NCBI GenBank assembly: GCA_032622095.1
Contig: CP136069.1
Coordinates: 64,691,319-64,755,318 of the forward strand
Direction of reading: 5' to 3'
DNA length: 64,000 nt
Source of the DNA: Siphonodentalium dalli
Lineage: Eukaryota; Mollusca; Scaphopoda; Gadilida; Siphonodentaliidae
Shown: positions 1 through 10,800 of the stretch, piece by piece
Position numbering within the stretch: the stretch's first letter is position 1
How the letters are laid out: each line of letters starts with the position of its first letter
Notes under the pieces: model-generated
Seen by the model: only the letters and a program-made list of their open reading frames with translations
Told to the model about the DNA's origin: nothing
Database searches by the model: none
Program-made: the position numbers and the translations under genes

Positions 1-1231
1 ATATTGATGTCAGGTCCACTGTGGTTGCGTTTTCCATATCTGAGAGGTAATTCCAGGAGGACAATTCTTCATTCATAGAAGTAAAATTTGCATTATCGTA
101 GTTCCAAATTGTCCTCCTGAAAGTTCTCTCGTATTTCCGAGGATTTAAATCTAAGCTCAGTACAATTGGGCAGTGGTATCTTACCAGATTAGGAACGAAT
201 GTATCTTGAACCTCCGTGCTATGAATAAATTCCTTTTTGTTTGTCATGAAGATATCAATCAACGTTGAAGAAGATTCCGTGAAATGGGTTGGTTCTTCAA
301 CCAATCGTGATAACCCTTTAAATGCACATATGTCTTTAATTTTATTTGGGCCTGGAGGTAGCTGGTTACAGTTCAGATCACCGGTTATGATTACATGAAA
401 ATTGAGAGAGGTTGCACACTCGATGGATGTTTCTATGTTGTCCCAAACATTATTGGGGGCATTGGGGGGCCTATAAAATGTACCAATTAATGTTTTATGT
501 CTTTCGAAGTTAACTTCAATCCAAACACTTTCTAGATTGGGTATTTCTAGGTCAAATCTTCTCCTATATGGTAGGTTGTTTTTAATATAAGTTACTACTC
601 CACCTCCAGTGGTTTCTGTTACTCGGTCACATCTTTCGGGGCAGTGAAAGCCGGGGATATTTAATGTTTCATCATCAATGTTACTTGACAGCCAGGTTTC
701 AGTGAACGTCATCACATGATAGGCAAACGATTCGGCTCGAACCAAGTCCATTTTGTGTCTTAAACTTTGAATATTCATATGCATAATTTTAATTGTTGAG
801 TGATCTGATGTTGTGGAAGTGTTGTTCTCGTGTCCTGGATGAGGGTGTACATCTGACGCAATTAGTAACAAAATAAATATTATTCCCGCGAGAGAAAATG
901 TAATTGCTAATTCTGTGGTGCATATGCCCTTAATGGCAGTGTATGTTTGGTCAAAGATCGTTTTAATGTTTCGGACCCTAGTTCTAAGTGTTTCCATGTT
1001 GTCTAATACTTTTTCTACCAATGAAAATAACATAAAATGAATTGTCAGGGCCACCACGAATGCTGTGTAAATCTGCACTCCGTTTAGTCTTGATTGCACT
1101 ATTGCCAAAGCTGCATATGAGGAGATAACACTTAATATTTTCCTATTTGGTAATTTCATCGATCTAGAATGATTGAGACCTATCCGCACCCTGTATGTCA
1201 TTAAATCAACCATTATCATATGTGTATGCAT
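1..1231 (-). CDS. APE-type non-LTR retrotransposon ORF2, N-terminal part (endonuclease), cut by the window edge
   Basis: Reading the minus strand from an ATG at 1231, the frame stays open to base 1, about 410 codons, after an in-frame TAG near 1318. The N-terminus has hydrophobic stretches near 1232-1255, 1025-1085 and 854-904. A degenerate 2A-like motif follows at 830-853. Then comes an exonuclease-endonuclease-phosphatase domain: NIQSL (Asn), FTETWL (Glu), GTFYRPP and GDLNCNQ (Asp/Asn) near 363-386. This domain nicks target DNA to prime reverse transcription. Where families normally have Ser-Asp-His before CPIV, this copy reads R-Y-H (near 150-160), so one catalytic Asp is missing and the copy is probably inactive. 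The reverse transcriptase would lie left of the window. The clade (CR1/L2-like) is a guess; the endonuclease call is firm. Several in-frame ATGs exist, so the start is uncertain. Confidence 0.85.
   Translation of the reverse strand, partial: MHTHMIMVDLMTYRVRIGLNHSRSMKLPNRKILSVISSYAALAIVQSRLNGVQIYTAFVVALTIHFMLFSLVEKVLDNMETLRTRVRNIKTIFDQTYTAIKGICTTELAITFSLAGIIFILLLIASDVHPHPGHENNTSTTSDHSTIKIMHMNIQSLRHKMDLVRAESFAYHVMTFTETWLSSNIDDETLNIPGFHCPERCDRVTETTGGGVVTYIKNNLPYRRRFDLEIPNLESVWIEVNFERHKTLIGTFYRPPNAPNNVWDNIETSIECATSLNFHVIITGDLNCNQLPPGPNKIKDICAFKGLSRLVEEPTHFTESSSTLIDIFMTNKKEFIHSTEVQDTFVPNLVRYHCPIVLSLDLNPRKYERTFRRTIWNYDNANFTSMNEELSSWNYLSDMENATTVDLTSI
830..904 (-). other. Hydrophobic segment followed by degenerate 2A-like motif
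   Basis: Within the ORF2 N-terminus, a leucine/isoleucine-rich segment (854-904) is followed directly by D-V-H-P-H-P-G-H (830-853). Ribosome-skipping 2A peptides end in D-x-E-x-N-P-G-P, and such sequences are known at the N-termini of APE-type LINEs in molluscs, sea urchins and amphioxus, where they can double as signal peptides. Here Asn and the final Pro are replaced by His, so skipping activity is doubtful. The position between a hydrophobic leader and the endonuclease is as expected. Confidence 0.55.
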
Positions 1232-1543
1232 AATATAAATACACGCAATTAAAGCAAGAATGGGTGGAAATGAATAGGTCTGAATACATTTTGTAGACTC
1301 TACACAATTTTGAAGCTACATATATCTGACTCGACGTGTGACACGTAAATGCAGTGTTGTATTGCTCGTACTTTGGTAAAGTTTTACTCTCACAAGGAAC
1401 ATAATAAAGAAAATGAAATGAAACATAAACAACAATAAAGTATATGCATGTATACATGAGTAATGGCAAGATGGTTGTCGTGACTGAGTTATGGGGCGAA
1501 TTTTCATTAAATGGGTTATTATTTATTTGCGAGGTAATATTCG

Positions 1544-1921
1544 ATATCGGGATCAAAGAGTAGTGCGTTATTCTTTAATTGGAATTTTTATTTTTATTTA
1601 ATTTCACATGCGGAAAGCCGTTTGATGGTTTGGCTGGCCCCATCTTATAGGTTCAGTTGACATGAGAGAGACAGCGATATAACTCTAGATTGTATGAGCT
1701 ATTCAGAATGATGTCACACAACGAAAACAGTATAATGGACGAGCGATAACTCTTGATTGTGTAATCTATACAAAATCGTTTCAATAAAGTTGCAAATTTT
1801 CGTTATGAAAGAGCAGTAACTCCATCATTAGATGTAAAACTGCAAACCGCGATGCAGGAGCGATAACTCTAAATAGTGTGATCTGTTCATAAGTGGACGT
1901 TGTGCTTGTGGCTTTAAATCC
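1544..1921 (+). repeat. Dispersed repeat copy 1 (second copy at 5901-6239)
   Basis: This stretch and 5901-6239 are clearly related in the same orientation. Both start with TATCGGGAT-AAAGAGT and end with a TGTGG-TTTAAAT-C stretch. Inside, a phrase like GAGCGATAACTCTA-ATTGTGTGATCT recurs about every 60 bases, so the repeat is itself built from quasi-tandem units. No coding capacity was recognised. Confidence 0.7.
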
Positions 1922-2070
1922 CGCTGTCATCGACACAATTAAGTGTAGTAGATTAACTATTCCATCCAGCATATATAATACAAGAAAACTAAGATGCATG
2001 CATCAGGTCGGCCGTGAACTATCTACCATAGATTTGTTGTAGCTATCGATTATACATTTTGAAACACCTG

Positions 2071-2120
2071 TCTGTATGTATGTATGTATGTCTGTATGCG
2101 TGAATGCATGTGTGTATGTG
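2071..2120 (+). repeat. TGTA/TCTG microsatellite
   Basis: Imperfect tandem TGTA and TCTG tetranucleotides (TCTGTATGTATGTATGTATG and following) form a short microsatellite. Confidence 0.8.
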
Positions 2121-2507
2121 TTATATACTCTAACACTGCTCGAATTTGGTATTTAACGTGTCAACTTGACCTCGCTCATAGGCATGTTTCTGGACCTTGA
2201 CCGATCCGACTAAAAATTTGTGTGTAGGACTACTTCGATCCCGGGAGCAATATGGACGGGTCCAATTTCACGTGGGACCATGTTCTCGAACGTGCTGATA
2301 TAGGCATGTTTCTGGACCAATTGAACAATAGTTTGGCCAGACGCTGTATATACTGGGTACTGTCCAGATGGAGGCGATCACAAAAAAAAATCTCTAACTA
2401 GCCCGAACGAAGTCGAGTACATCAGCTATTTTAATATATATTTTGGACATTTGTCTGTCTGTTTGTCTGTTAGCTATGGCCGGGAAAACTGCCGGACAGA
2501 TTTGACG

Positions 2508-2900
2508 AAATTTGATACCTAGGGGAAATTATTTCCAGGGAGTATTTTGGACGGGTCAAATCTTGATCCCGACCTGACTTTGACATTCAAAAAGATCAAT
2601 TCAAGGTCAAATCTGGTAAAACGGAAGTATTTCAACGAAATTTGATACCTACTGTTACTTTTGTCCCAGGAGTGTTTCGGGTGGGTCAACTCATGACCCT
2701 GACCTGATCTTGACATTCAAAATTGTCAATTCAAGGTCAAATCGGGTATAAAGCCGGGCGGATTTCGACGGGTACTTTTGTCGTGACTTTTGTCCGGGGA
2801 GTGTTTTGGACGGGTCAAATCGTGACCCCGACATGACCTTCACCTTTAAAATAGTCAATTCAAGGTTAAATCGCGCATTTCTCCGAAAATCAGAGGGGAA
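2508..2900 (+). repeat. Degenerate ~125-bp tandem repeat, about three copies
   Basis: Three successive units share the phrases AAATTTGATACCTA, GGAGTNTTTTGGACGGGTCAA, TGACCCCGACCTGA and TTCAAGGTCAAATC, near 2508, 2638 and 2780. The small open frames on the minus strand in this stretch come from the repeat phrase and are not genes. The flanks at 2395-2420 and 2905-2935 share a CGAACGAAGTNGNGTNCA phrase, which suggests the repeat belongs to one larger family. Confidence 0.7.
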
Positions 2901-2930
2901 CATCCCGGACGAAGTGGGGTCCACGAGCTA

Positions 2931-4377
2931 CTATTATATATTTCTAGATTTAGTTACAAACTAAATACCTGTATATTGTACAAAGAAATGTTTGAAAAAT
3001 ATATCTGTATCAATATTACCATACGGGTCATTAAAATAGATACGACGAAACAAATTTTGAAGGGTGCATGTATCAGGTAATTTTTTATATTTCAAATGAT
3101 GACAGGAATGCAGAAAGTTGAAGTACCTACGTAATACTGGCTATCCGCATGAAGAGATATACATGTATATAAAAACCAGATGAGGGATATGTCTGTACAG
3201 TTGCTAAACAATTCAGTCATGCAAAAGAGGATCAAAGAGTAAGATACCAAATTGCTGCCTGTGGTAATGTTTTTTAACGAAATTCGGGAAAATTAGATTA
3301 CTCTCACCCTGGTTATCCAGAAGATAATTGTGGAATCTGATGACGATCGGACAAGGGTGTCGTCTGTAGGATCAACCAAATTATTTAGCCATAAAAATAG
3401 TAAAATTGAAGATCACCGCTGGCAGTGATGTCTTCACAAGGACAGTTTGAGAACAAAATATGGCTCACATCTAGCGGTGACCCAAAATATCCACATAAGA
3501 AAAAGTTCTCCAATAAAAGCTGGCTGCAGGGTGCGCCAATTGATTCAAATTCGAAATTTAGCAGGGTGTACTGCTTGTGGCCATGTTTTCCCCGCAAATT
3601 TGATAGACTGATGGACAAAACCACTGAATCCGTTGAATCAATATACATGTATACATGGATTAATTTATATGCATTGTTATACACAGTACTGGTATATAAA
3701 GGTACTGAAAATAACTATATTACTAGTATACACAAAATAAACCATATATCATGGCTATGGGTTCTAATATCCGAACATGACAGCTGAGAACTTGGTGTGA
3801 ATTAAAGAGTGGTGGTTTCTCAAGCATATCTAACCCTCCACGTTAGTAACATGCCATTAAATGTCATAAGTATAATCTAGCTTGAGGACAGAAGTGATCC
3901 ATAAAACCCCCCTTAATTCAACCAGGTCCTCGCGCGATGTATGATCGTTCACATGATGATCTAGGGGGATTAGAATTGATGTATAAAAACAGCACTGCAT
4001 GTAAATATAAAATAAAATAGTGCTACATCTTATTACAGATTATTGCCATATATAATCAGTGATTATACAGACAGTCTGACAAAATAAAGTTTCAGTGACA
4101 CTCTATCCGAAGAGGGGAATAATTTCATCTGTTACAGTCAATGGAGCAATTATGAATCTGGAAAGGTGAAATTTCTAAGTAATACTAGATATCGACATGA
4201 CGCGATAAAATATAACGTAAATGCAATATGGCCGCTGGCGACCATTTTTTCCTATGAAATTAAAAAAATATTTGATAGCTCTCATCTGATAGATGAATAT
4301 CAAGATAAATATGAAGTTTGGTGATGATCGGATGAGTGAAGTGGACTGTGGTCTGTGCTAAACGGTTTAGTAATGCT
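2931..4377. other. No recognised gene; two diverged related repeat segments
   Basis: Both strands at 3385-3787 hold open frames of about 100-120 codons that overlap each other; neither resembles a known family. Segments near 3100-3380 and 4140-4380 share scattered phrases (GTAATACT-G-TATC, GATGA-GATCGGA) and look like diverged copies of one repeat. Phrases of the same kind recur at 45,050-45,300. Confidence 0.4.
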
Positions 4378-4676
4378 TAAAAAGATTCTTACCTTAATAT
4401 TTTTATGTTCACTTTATAAACTTCACTGAGTCATCTTTGTCATGTATTAAGTTTGATATCTTTTGTTAACAGTTTATAAATCATGTATGTCTCATGTTTG
4501 TTATTTTAATTTATGTGTTTATTATCATTAAATAAAGTTGCATTCCTTAAAAAGATTCTTACCTCAATGTTTTTATGTTCACTTTATAAACTTCACTGAG
4601 TCATCTTTGTCATGTATTGAATTTGATATCTTTTGTTAACAGTTTATAAATTATGTATGTCTCGTGTTCGTTATTA
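4378..4676 (+). repeat. Tandem duplication, 171-bp period
   Basis: Two copies of a roughly 128-base block, starting at AAAAAGATTCTTACCT near 4378 and again near 4549, differ at only a few positions. The sequence between them contains AATAAA near 4530, so the block may come from a 3' untranslated region or a LINE tail. Confidence 0.75.
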
Positions 4677-5900
4677 TATTATATACACTTTATAGTGTGT
4701 TTTCAGAACGAAAACAAATTGAATAAAATCAACAAATTTGTAAATTTAAAAACAATTCAAACGTTGTTGTATTCCATGTCCCAGCCCGGACATATACACC
4801 AAATTTCAATAATATTCATTGAGAAACAACGGACCAAACGCTATATAACACCCGTATACATCTTTTATTCCGAATCGGACTCGGGTACATGTTATAGTAG
4901 GTACCGAATTGACACACGTCGACTGGGCGAGTTGGCCATGGGGCGATTAGTCCGATTCCGGCACATTCTATAATTTACCGTATGTATCCGTTTACGCGTA
5001 GTTTACTTTAGAAAGTTCCGCAATTAATACCGTAAATAGAGCGACCTTATTTGACAGTGAATGCCTCTGTTATTGATTATCAAGTTGCTGTACATTAAAA
5101 ACGACAAATTCACATGCTCGTTCAAGCGCAGTAGTCTATTTTCCCCATGTTAAAGGACATCCACAAATACTAAATAACGCTAACCTACTGCCGAATGTTT
5201 GACACGACAACTGTTAACATATTTGGGCTGAATTCATCTGACGCGGTATTATTCCTCAAAATAAACAACAAAACCATCGTTACTTGGAAATGTAGTTTGG
5301 GCTAACATTTACATAAATCCTCCAGATCAATTATCCGACACACACGTCAGATGAAAAAGTCACATGAAGTAACCGGCCAAATTGGCCGAAATAACACAAC
5401 AACAATTGTTATGATTAACGTATACATAATATTGGTCGTGGATTGAATGTCCGCTATTCGAAGCGATTGGACTTACCACAGCAAACGTCAGACCATTCCT
5501 TCCGAAGGGAAGGAATGGAATGATGCTCGCTTATTGGCTGTCACATTTAATGGCGGTGTTGCCATTTTATGGTCGAAGGCTATAATTGTGGAGGTATGCG
5601 ATTTACCCCCAAGGCCCATTCCTTCCAAATTAGAAGAGAAGGAAAAGAGGAAGGAATCGCATATCAGCCTCTAATATAACGCATCATATAGCGGCCATTC
5701 AATCATCGTCCAAGTTATCATATTTGTATAAAAAATAAAGAATCATGTATACACATACACATATCTAGTCCATAAAAATAATAATCAGCGTAATTTGAGT
5801 GGATACATCATTAAATAATTGACTGCAGTATATCTTATTGTTATTTTTTTCCAGAATTACAGGAGATTGCGCGATTAAAAACGTTTTACTTCGCATTAGC
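4677..5900. other. No gene recognised
   Basis: Short open frames at 4653-4973 and 5447-5674 match nothing recognised. Apart from a short hairpin at 5493-5518, no structured element is visible. Confidence 0.4.
5493..5518. repeat. Perfect 11-bp-arm hairpin
   Basis: CCATTCCTTCC, a four-base loop, then GGAAGGAATGG forms a perfect inverted repeat. A looser pair (GAGGTATGCGATT near 5589 and its approximate inverse near 5660) flanks the sequence to the right. It may be a remnant of a small inverted-repeat transposon. Confidence 0.5.
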
Positions 5901-6239
5901 TATCGGGATAAAAGAGTGGTGCGTTATTCTACAAATTCAAATTTATCTATTCAATTTCACATGGGGGAAGCGATTTAGTTAACATGAAAGAGACAGTGAT
6001 ATAACTCTAGATTGTGTGATCTAATCAGAATGATGTCACACAACGAAAACAGTCTAATGGACGAGCGATAACTCTTGATTGTGTAATCTGTACAAAATCG
6101 TTTCAATAAAAATTGCACATTTGCTTTATGAAAACTCCATCATTAGTTATAAAACTGCAAACTGACGAAGGAGCGATAACTCTAAATTGTGAGATCTATA
6201 TATTCACAAGGTGGACATTGTGATTGTGGTTTTAAATTC
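5901..6239 (+). repeat. Dispersed repeat copy 2 (first copy at 1544-1921)
   Basis: Direct-orientation relative of 1544-1921, with small deletions and base changes. It is about 4.3 kb away, so it is dispersed and not tandem. Confidence 0.7.
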
Positions 6240-6762
6240 TTTTTTTTTCAGAATTACAGTCTACATGTTTCCAAAAGTAGTAGCAGGTCTGAAGTACATA
6301 CATTTATAAGTGATATACATTATAATCTGCATATATATAACTTGTATGTATGGCATCAGCCCAATGGAATAACACATATTGGTGATAATTATAACAAATA
6401 CCATATTAATTAATTAATCACCAGTGAACTAGTTGATGATTTTTTGGCCTCTGCATTGTATGGTTGTTCGAGTTGTTTCGAATTCCCATAGCAGTACAGA
6501 TCCCAAAGACACCATGTATGTCCCTGTTAAAAGATTTTGTAGGAGCGATACAAAGTTCCATATTCGAGCTATCGTGTTCAAATCACATAGATTGAATCAC
6601 CGGTTGACAATAAAGCCGCCAGTCAAAATAAAGGATTATAAAGGTGCGGCTGTGGAGTACAATAGATTTACAGCTGGTCGCGCAGTGACTCGAAGTAATC
6701 AATGTTGTCAATTCCCATATTTGGTTGTGGTGTGAATAATCGAGCGGCCTTGAGATATAATT
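6240..6762. other. No gene recognised
   Basis: An open frame of about 100 codons on the plus strand (6433-6735) has no recognisable family features. The right part resembles the units of the tandem repeat that follows. Confidence 0.35.
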
Positions 6763-6952
6763 AGCCAATCAAGGACACGGATTTTGTTACGCACATGTCA
6801 CTTTGGAATTTACGCGTTATTTACAATTCAGATGCCCTTATATGGGTGTGGCGGTATGACTAGCCAATCAAAGCACGATACTCATTACATGCGTTACTCT
6901 GATGAATTTACGGGATATCTACAATTGAATGTTTGTTGCCTTATATGGGAAC
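6763..6952 (+). repeat. ~98-bp tandem duplication
   Basis: Two units begin AGCCAATCAA (near 6763 and 6863). They share TTACGC, GAATTTACG-G-TAT-TACAATT and CCTTATATGGG in order. They are diverged but clearly related. Confidence 0.6.
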
Positions 6953-6963
6953 TGCATGAGCTC

Positions 6964-7586
6964 TCAGTCCAGTCTGGCACCAAGTTTGTATTGGAGATCG
7001 CTAACTTCATCCAATGTTGTCAGACGGAGAGGCCTATCGTAAGATCGAACCTTAACGAATATCACACCATCATATGTCCACGTACTGTCTATAAAGTTCA
7101 GTTTTAACATTTTTCGGCAGCGAGCGGCAATGGTTGACCGAGTCTTCGTGAGATGCTCGTTCACAAAGACATATTTTATATCAGGCTTCCCTTTCATATT
7201 TGATCGGCCCTTATAGAATCGCTTCCTGATTTTATAGTTAGCAAATTTCACAAGTAGCGTTCGTGGTTTATTGTCCGTCGCGTTCCTTGGGTCTCCGGGG
7301 CGGTGGCTTCGTTGGATTTCATGCTCCTGCATAGTATGAGATCTTCTGGCTCTTCTCCGTCATTCTCTGAGATTCCACTAATTCGCAGTGAGTCCCGCAT
7401 GGTGTATTGTCGCAAATCGTCAAGTGCGTCACCAAGATCTTGTATTTGGGCATCTTTTTCCAATAACTTCCTTTTCAGTTCTTCGATGTCTGACCTAAGG
7501 TCTGTTGCCGCTTCATTGACCACTCTGCGTATTGGGGCAGCAAACATGTCGGAGAACAAAGATTTCACCTGTGGGTTTTGTAGTGC
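6964..7586 (-). pseudogene. LINE ORF1 (L1-type RNA-binding protein), C-terminal half; interrupted by the foldback element
   Basis: Minus strand. The frame entering from 7586 encodes a charged coiled coil (near 7400-7540: DLRSDIEELKRKLLEKDAQI), then QYTMRDSLRISGI, the start of the RRM-like core of L1-type ORF1 proteins. Near 7320 the frame shifts by one base. It continues in the second frame with a C-terminal domain (RTLLVKFANYKIRKRFYKGR, NEHLTKTRS, STWTYDGVIFVK) and stops at 6964. ORF1p is a trimeric nucleic-acid chaperone that coats LINE RNA. The N-terminal half is 36 kb away at 43,913-44,432: joining the halves at the target-site duplication keeps the frame open. No ORF2 of this LINE is visible downstream. 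Confidence 0.8.
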
Positions 7587-7595
7587 TGTTATTAG
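7587..7595 (+). repeat. Left 9-bp target-site duplication of the foldback element
   Basis: TGTTATTAG lies directly outside the left inverted repeat and recurs exactly at 43,904-43,912 outside the right one. A 9-bp duplication is typical of Mutator-like and Foldback elements. Confidence 0.9.
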
Positions 7596-7895
7596 GGGAT
7601 CTACTAAAAGACGGGACGGGACGCTTTTCCGGGACGGGACGGAACGATTTGTCTAAAAGACGGGACGGGACGGAACGAATATTTAAAAGTCATTTTATTC
7701 GGAAATGAAAGAGTTTAGAGGCACAAACATGGTCTCAACTTGTTTATTGGTATCTACTCTATACGAATGTGATGCTTTCCCGATAAAATTGAGCGTAAGC
7801 TGAACGGTGAGCGTTCGAATAACGAAGCGTCGAAATTAGGGAAATTTATCACTTCTGGGACGATAATCTAAACACTAAAAGTCATATTTCGTTTA
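7596..7895 (+). repeat. Outer terminal inverted repeat, left
   Basis: Unique-sequence cap of the left arm. The first ~80 bp hold two copies of CTAAAAGACGGGACGGGACG (near 7601 and 7654) and a CCGGGACGGGACGG block between them, giving several GGG runs. These are plausible transposase-binding sites. It pairs with 43,604-43,903; differences are visible near 7684, 7775 and 7799. The cap grades into the first satellite unit at TTTACATTTTCATG. Confidence 0.9.
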
Positions 7896-10800
7896 CATTT
7901 TCATGTTTGGGTGACGGATTATTGCAGAAAATGTTTGTCTAATATATACTAAATAGTAAAATAGAAGTTTGAACTTGTTTTCTGCTGATAAAAGTAGTGT
8001 TTTTATCGACGGGACGATGACATCCGCATTCTTGAAAAATCTCCATTCCGCCGAACGAAAATCTTCGAAAATCTTAACAGAAAAAACTAGCATTATGTTC
8101 ACATTTTCATGTTTGGGTGACGGATTTTTGCAGATAATGCTAGTCTAATATATACTAAATAGTAAAATAGAAGTTTGAACTTGTTTTCTGCTGATAAAAG
8201 TAGTGTTTTTATCGACGGGACGATGACACCTCCATTCTTGAAAAATCTCCATTCCGCCGAACGAAAATCTTCGAAAATCTTAACAGAAAAACTAGCATTA
8301 TGTTCACATTTTCATGTTTGGGTGACGGATTTTTGCAGAAAATGCTAGTCTAATATATACTAAATAGTAAAATAGAAGTTTGAACTTGTTTTCTGATGGT
8401 AAAAGTAGTGTTTTTATCGACGGGACGATGACACCTCCATTCTTGAAAAATCGGCATTCCGCCGAACGAAAATCTTCGAAAATCTTAACAGAAAAACTAG
8501 CATTATGTTCACATTTTCATGTTTGGGTGACGGATTTTTGCAGAAAATGCTAGTCTAATATATACTAAATAGTAAAATAGAAGTTTGAACTTGTTTTCTG
8601 ATGGCAAAAGTAGTGTTTTTATCGACGGGACGATGACACCTCCATTCTTGAAAAATCGGCATTCCGCCGAACGAAAATCTTCGAAAATCTTAACAGAAAA
8701 ACTAGCATTATGTTCACATTTTCATGTTTGGGTGACGGATTTTTGCAGAAAATGCTAGTCTAATATATACTAAATAGTAAAATAGAAGTTTGAACTTGTT
8801 TTCTGATGGTAAAAGTAGTGTTTTTATCGACGGGACGATGACACCTCCATTCTTGAAAAATCTCCATTCCGCCGAACGAAAATCGTCGAAAATCTTAACA
8901 GAAAAACTAGCATTATGTTCACATTTTCATGTTTGGGTGACGGATTTTTGCAGAAAATGTTTGTCTAATATATACTAAATAGTAAAATAGAAGTTTGAAC
9001 TTGTTTTCTGCTGATAAAAGTAGTGTTTTTATCGGCGGGACGATGACATCCGCATTCTTGAAAAATCTGCATTCCGCCGAACGAAAATCTTCGAAAATCT
9101 TAACAAAAAAACTAGCATTATGTTCACATTTTCATGTTTGGGTGACGGATTTTTGCAGAAAATGCTAGTCTAATATATACTAAATAGTAAAATAGAAGTT
9201 TGAACTTGTTTTCTGATGGTAAAAGTAGTGTTTTTATCGACGGGACGATGACACCTCCATTCTTGAAAAATCGGCATTCCGCCGAACGAAAATCTTCGAA
9301 AATCTTAACAGAAAAACTAGCATTATGTTCACATTTTCATGTTTGGGTGACGGATTTTTGCAGAAAATGCTAGTCTAATATATACTAAATAGTAAAATAG
9401 AAGTTTGAACTTGTTTTCTGCTGATAAAAGTAGTGTTTTTATCGACGGGACGATGACACCTCCATTCTTGAAAAATCTCCATTCCGCCGAACGAAAATCT
9501 TCGAAAATCTTAACAGAAAAACTAGCATTATGTTCACATTTTCATGTTTGGGTGACGGATTTTTGCAGAAAATGCTAGTCTAATATATACTAAATAGTAA
9601 AATAGAAGTTTGAACTTGTTTTCTGCTGATAAAAGTAGTGTTTTTATCGACGGGACGATGACACCTCCATTCTTGAAAAATCTCCATTCCGCCGAACGAA
9701 AATCTTCGAAAATCTTAACAGAAAAACTAGCATTATGTTCACATTTTCATGTTTGGGTGACGGATTTTTGCAGAAAATGCTAGTCTAATATATACTAAAT
9801 AGTAAAATAGAAGTTTGAACTTGTTTTCTGCTGATAAAAGTAGTGTTTTTATCGACGGGACGATGACACCTCCATTCTTGAAAAATCTCCATTCCGCCGA
9901 ACGAAAATCTTCGAAAATCTTAACAGAAAAACTAGCATTATGTTCACATTTTCATGCTTGGGTGACGGATTTTTGCAGAAAATGCTAGTCTAATATATAC
10001 TAAATAGTAAAATAGAAGTTTGAACTTGTTTTCTGATGGTAAAAGTAGTGTTTTTATCGACGGGACGATGACACCTCCATTCTTGAAAAATCTCCATTCC
10101 GCCGAACGAAAATCGTCGAAAATCTTAACAGAAAAACTAGTATTATGTTCACATTTTCATGTTTGGGTGACGGATTTTTGCAGAAAATGTTTGTCTAATA
10201 TATACTAAATAGTAAAATAGAAGTTTGAACTTGTTTTCTGCTGATAAAAGTAGTGTTTTTATCGGCGGGACGATGACATCCGCATTCTTGAAAAATCTGC
10301 ATTCCGCCGAACGAAAATCTTCGAAAATCTTAACAGAAAAACTAGCATTATGTTCACATTTTCATGTTTGGGTGACGGATTTTTGCAGAAAATGCTAGTC
10401 TAATATATACTAAATAGTAAAATAGAAGTTTGAACTTGTTTTCTGATGGTAAAAGTGGTGTTTTTATCGACGGGACGATGACACCTCCATTCTTGAAAAA
10501 TCTGCATTCCGCCGAACGAAAATCTTCGAAAATCTTAACAGAAAAACTAGCATTATGTTCACATTTTCATGTTTGGGTGACGGATTTTTGCAGAAAATGC
10601 TAGTCTAATATATACTAAATAGTAAAATAGAAGTTTGAACTTGTTTTCTGATGGTAAAAGTGGTGTTTTTATCGACGGGACGATGACACCTCCATTCTTG
10701 AAAAATCGGCATTCCGCCGAACGAAAATCTTCGAAAATCTTAACAGAAAAACTAGCATTATGTTCACATTTTCATGTTTGGGTGACGGATTTTTGCAGAA

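Noticed and set aside
3385-3787. Opposed overlapping frames of 99 and 120 codons
   Set aside because: Neither has recognisable motifs, and both sit in repeat-like sequence.
7303-7656. Plus-strand frame across the left end of the foldback element
   Set aside because: It is antisense to the LINE ORF1 coiled coil and crosses the insertion point.
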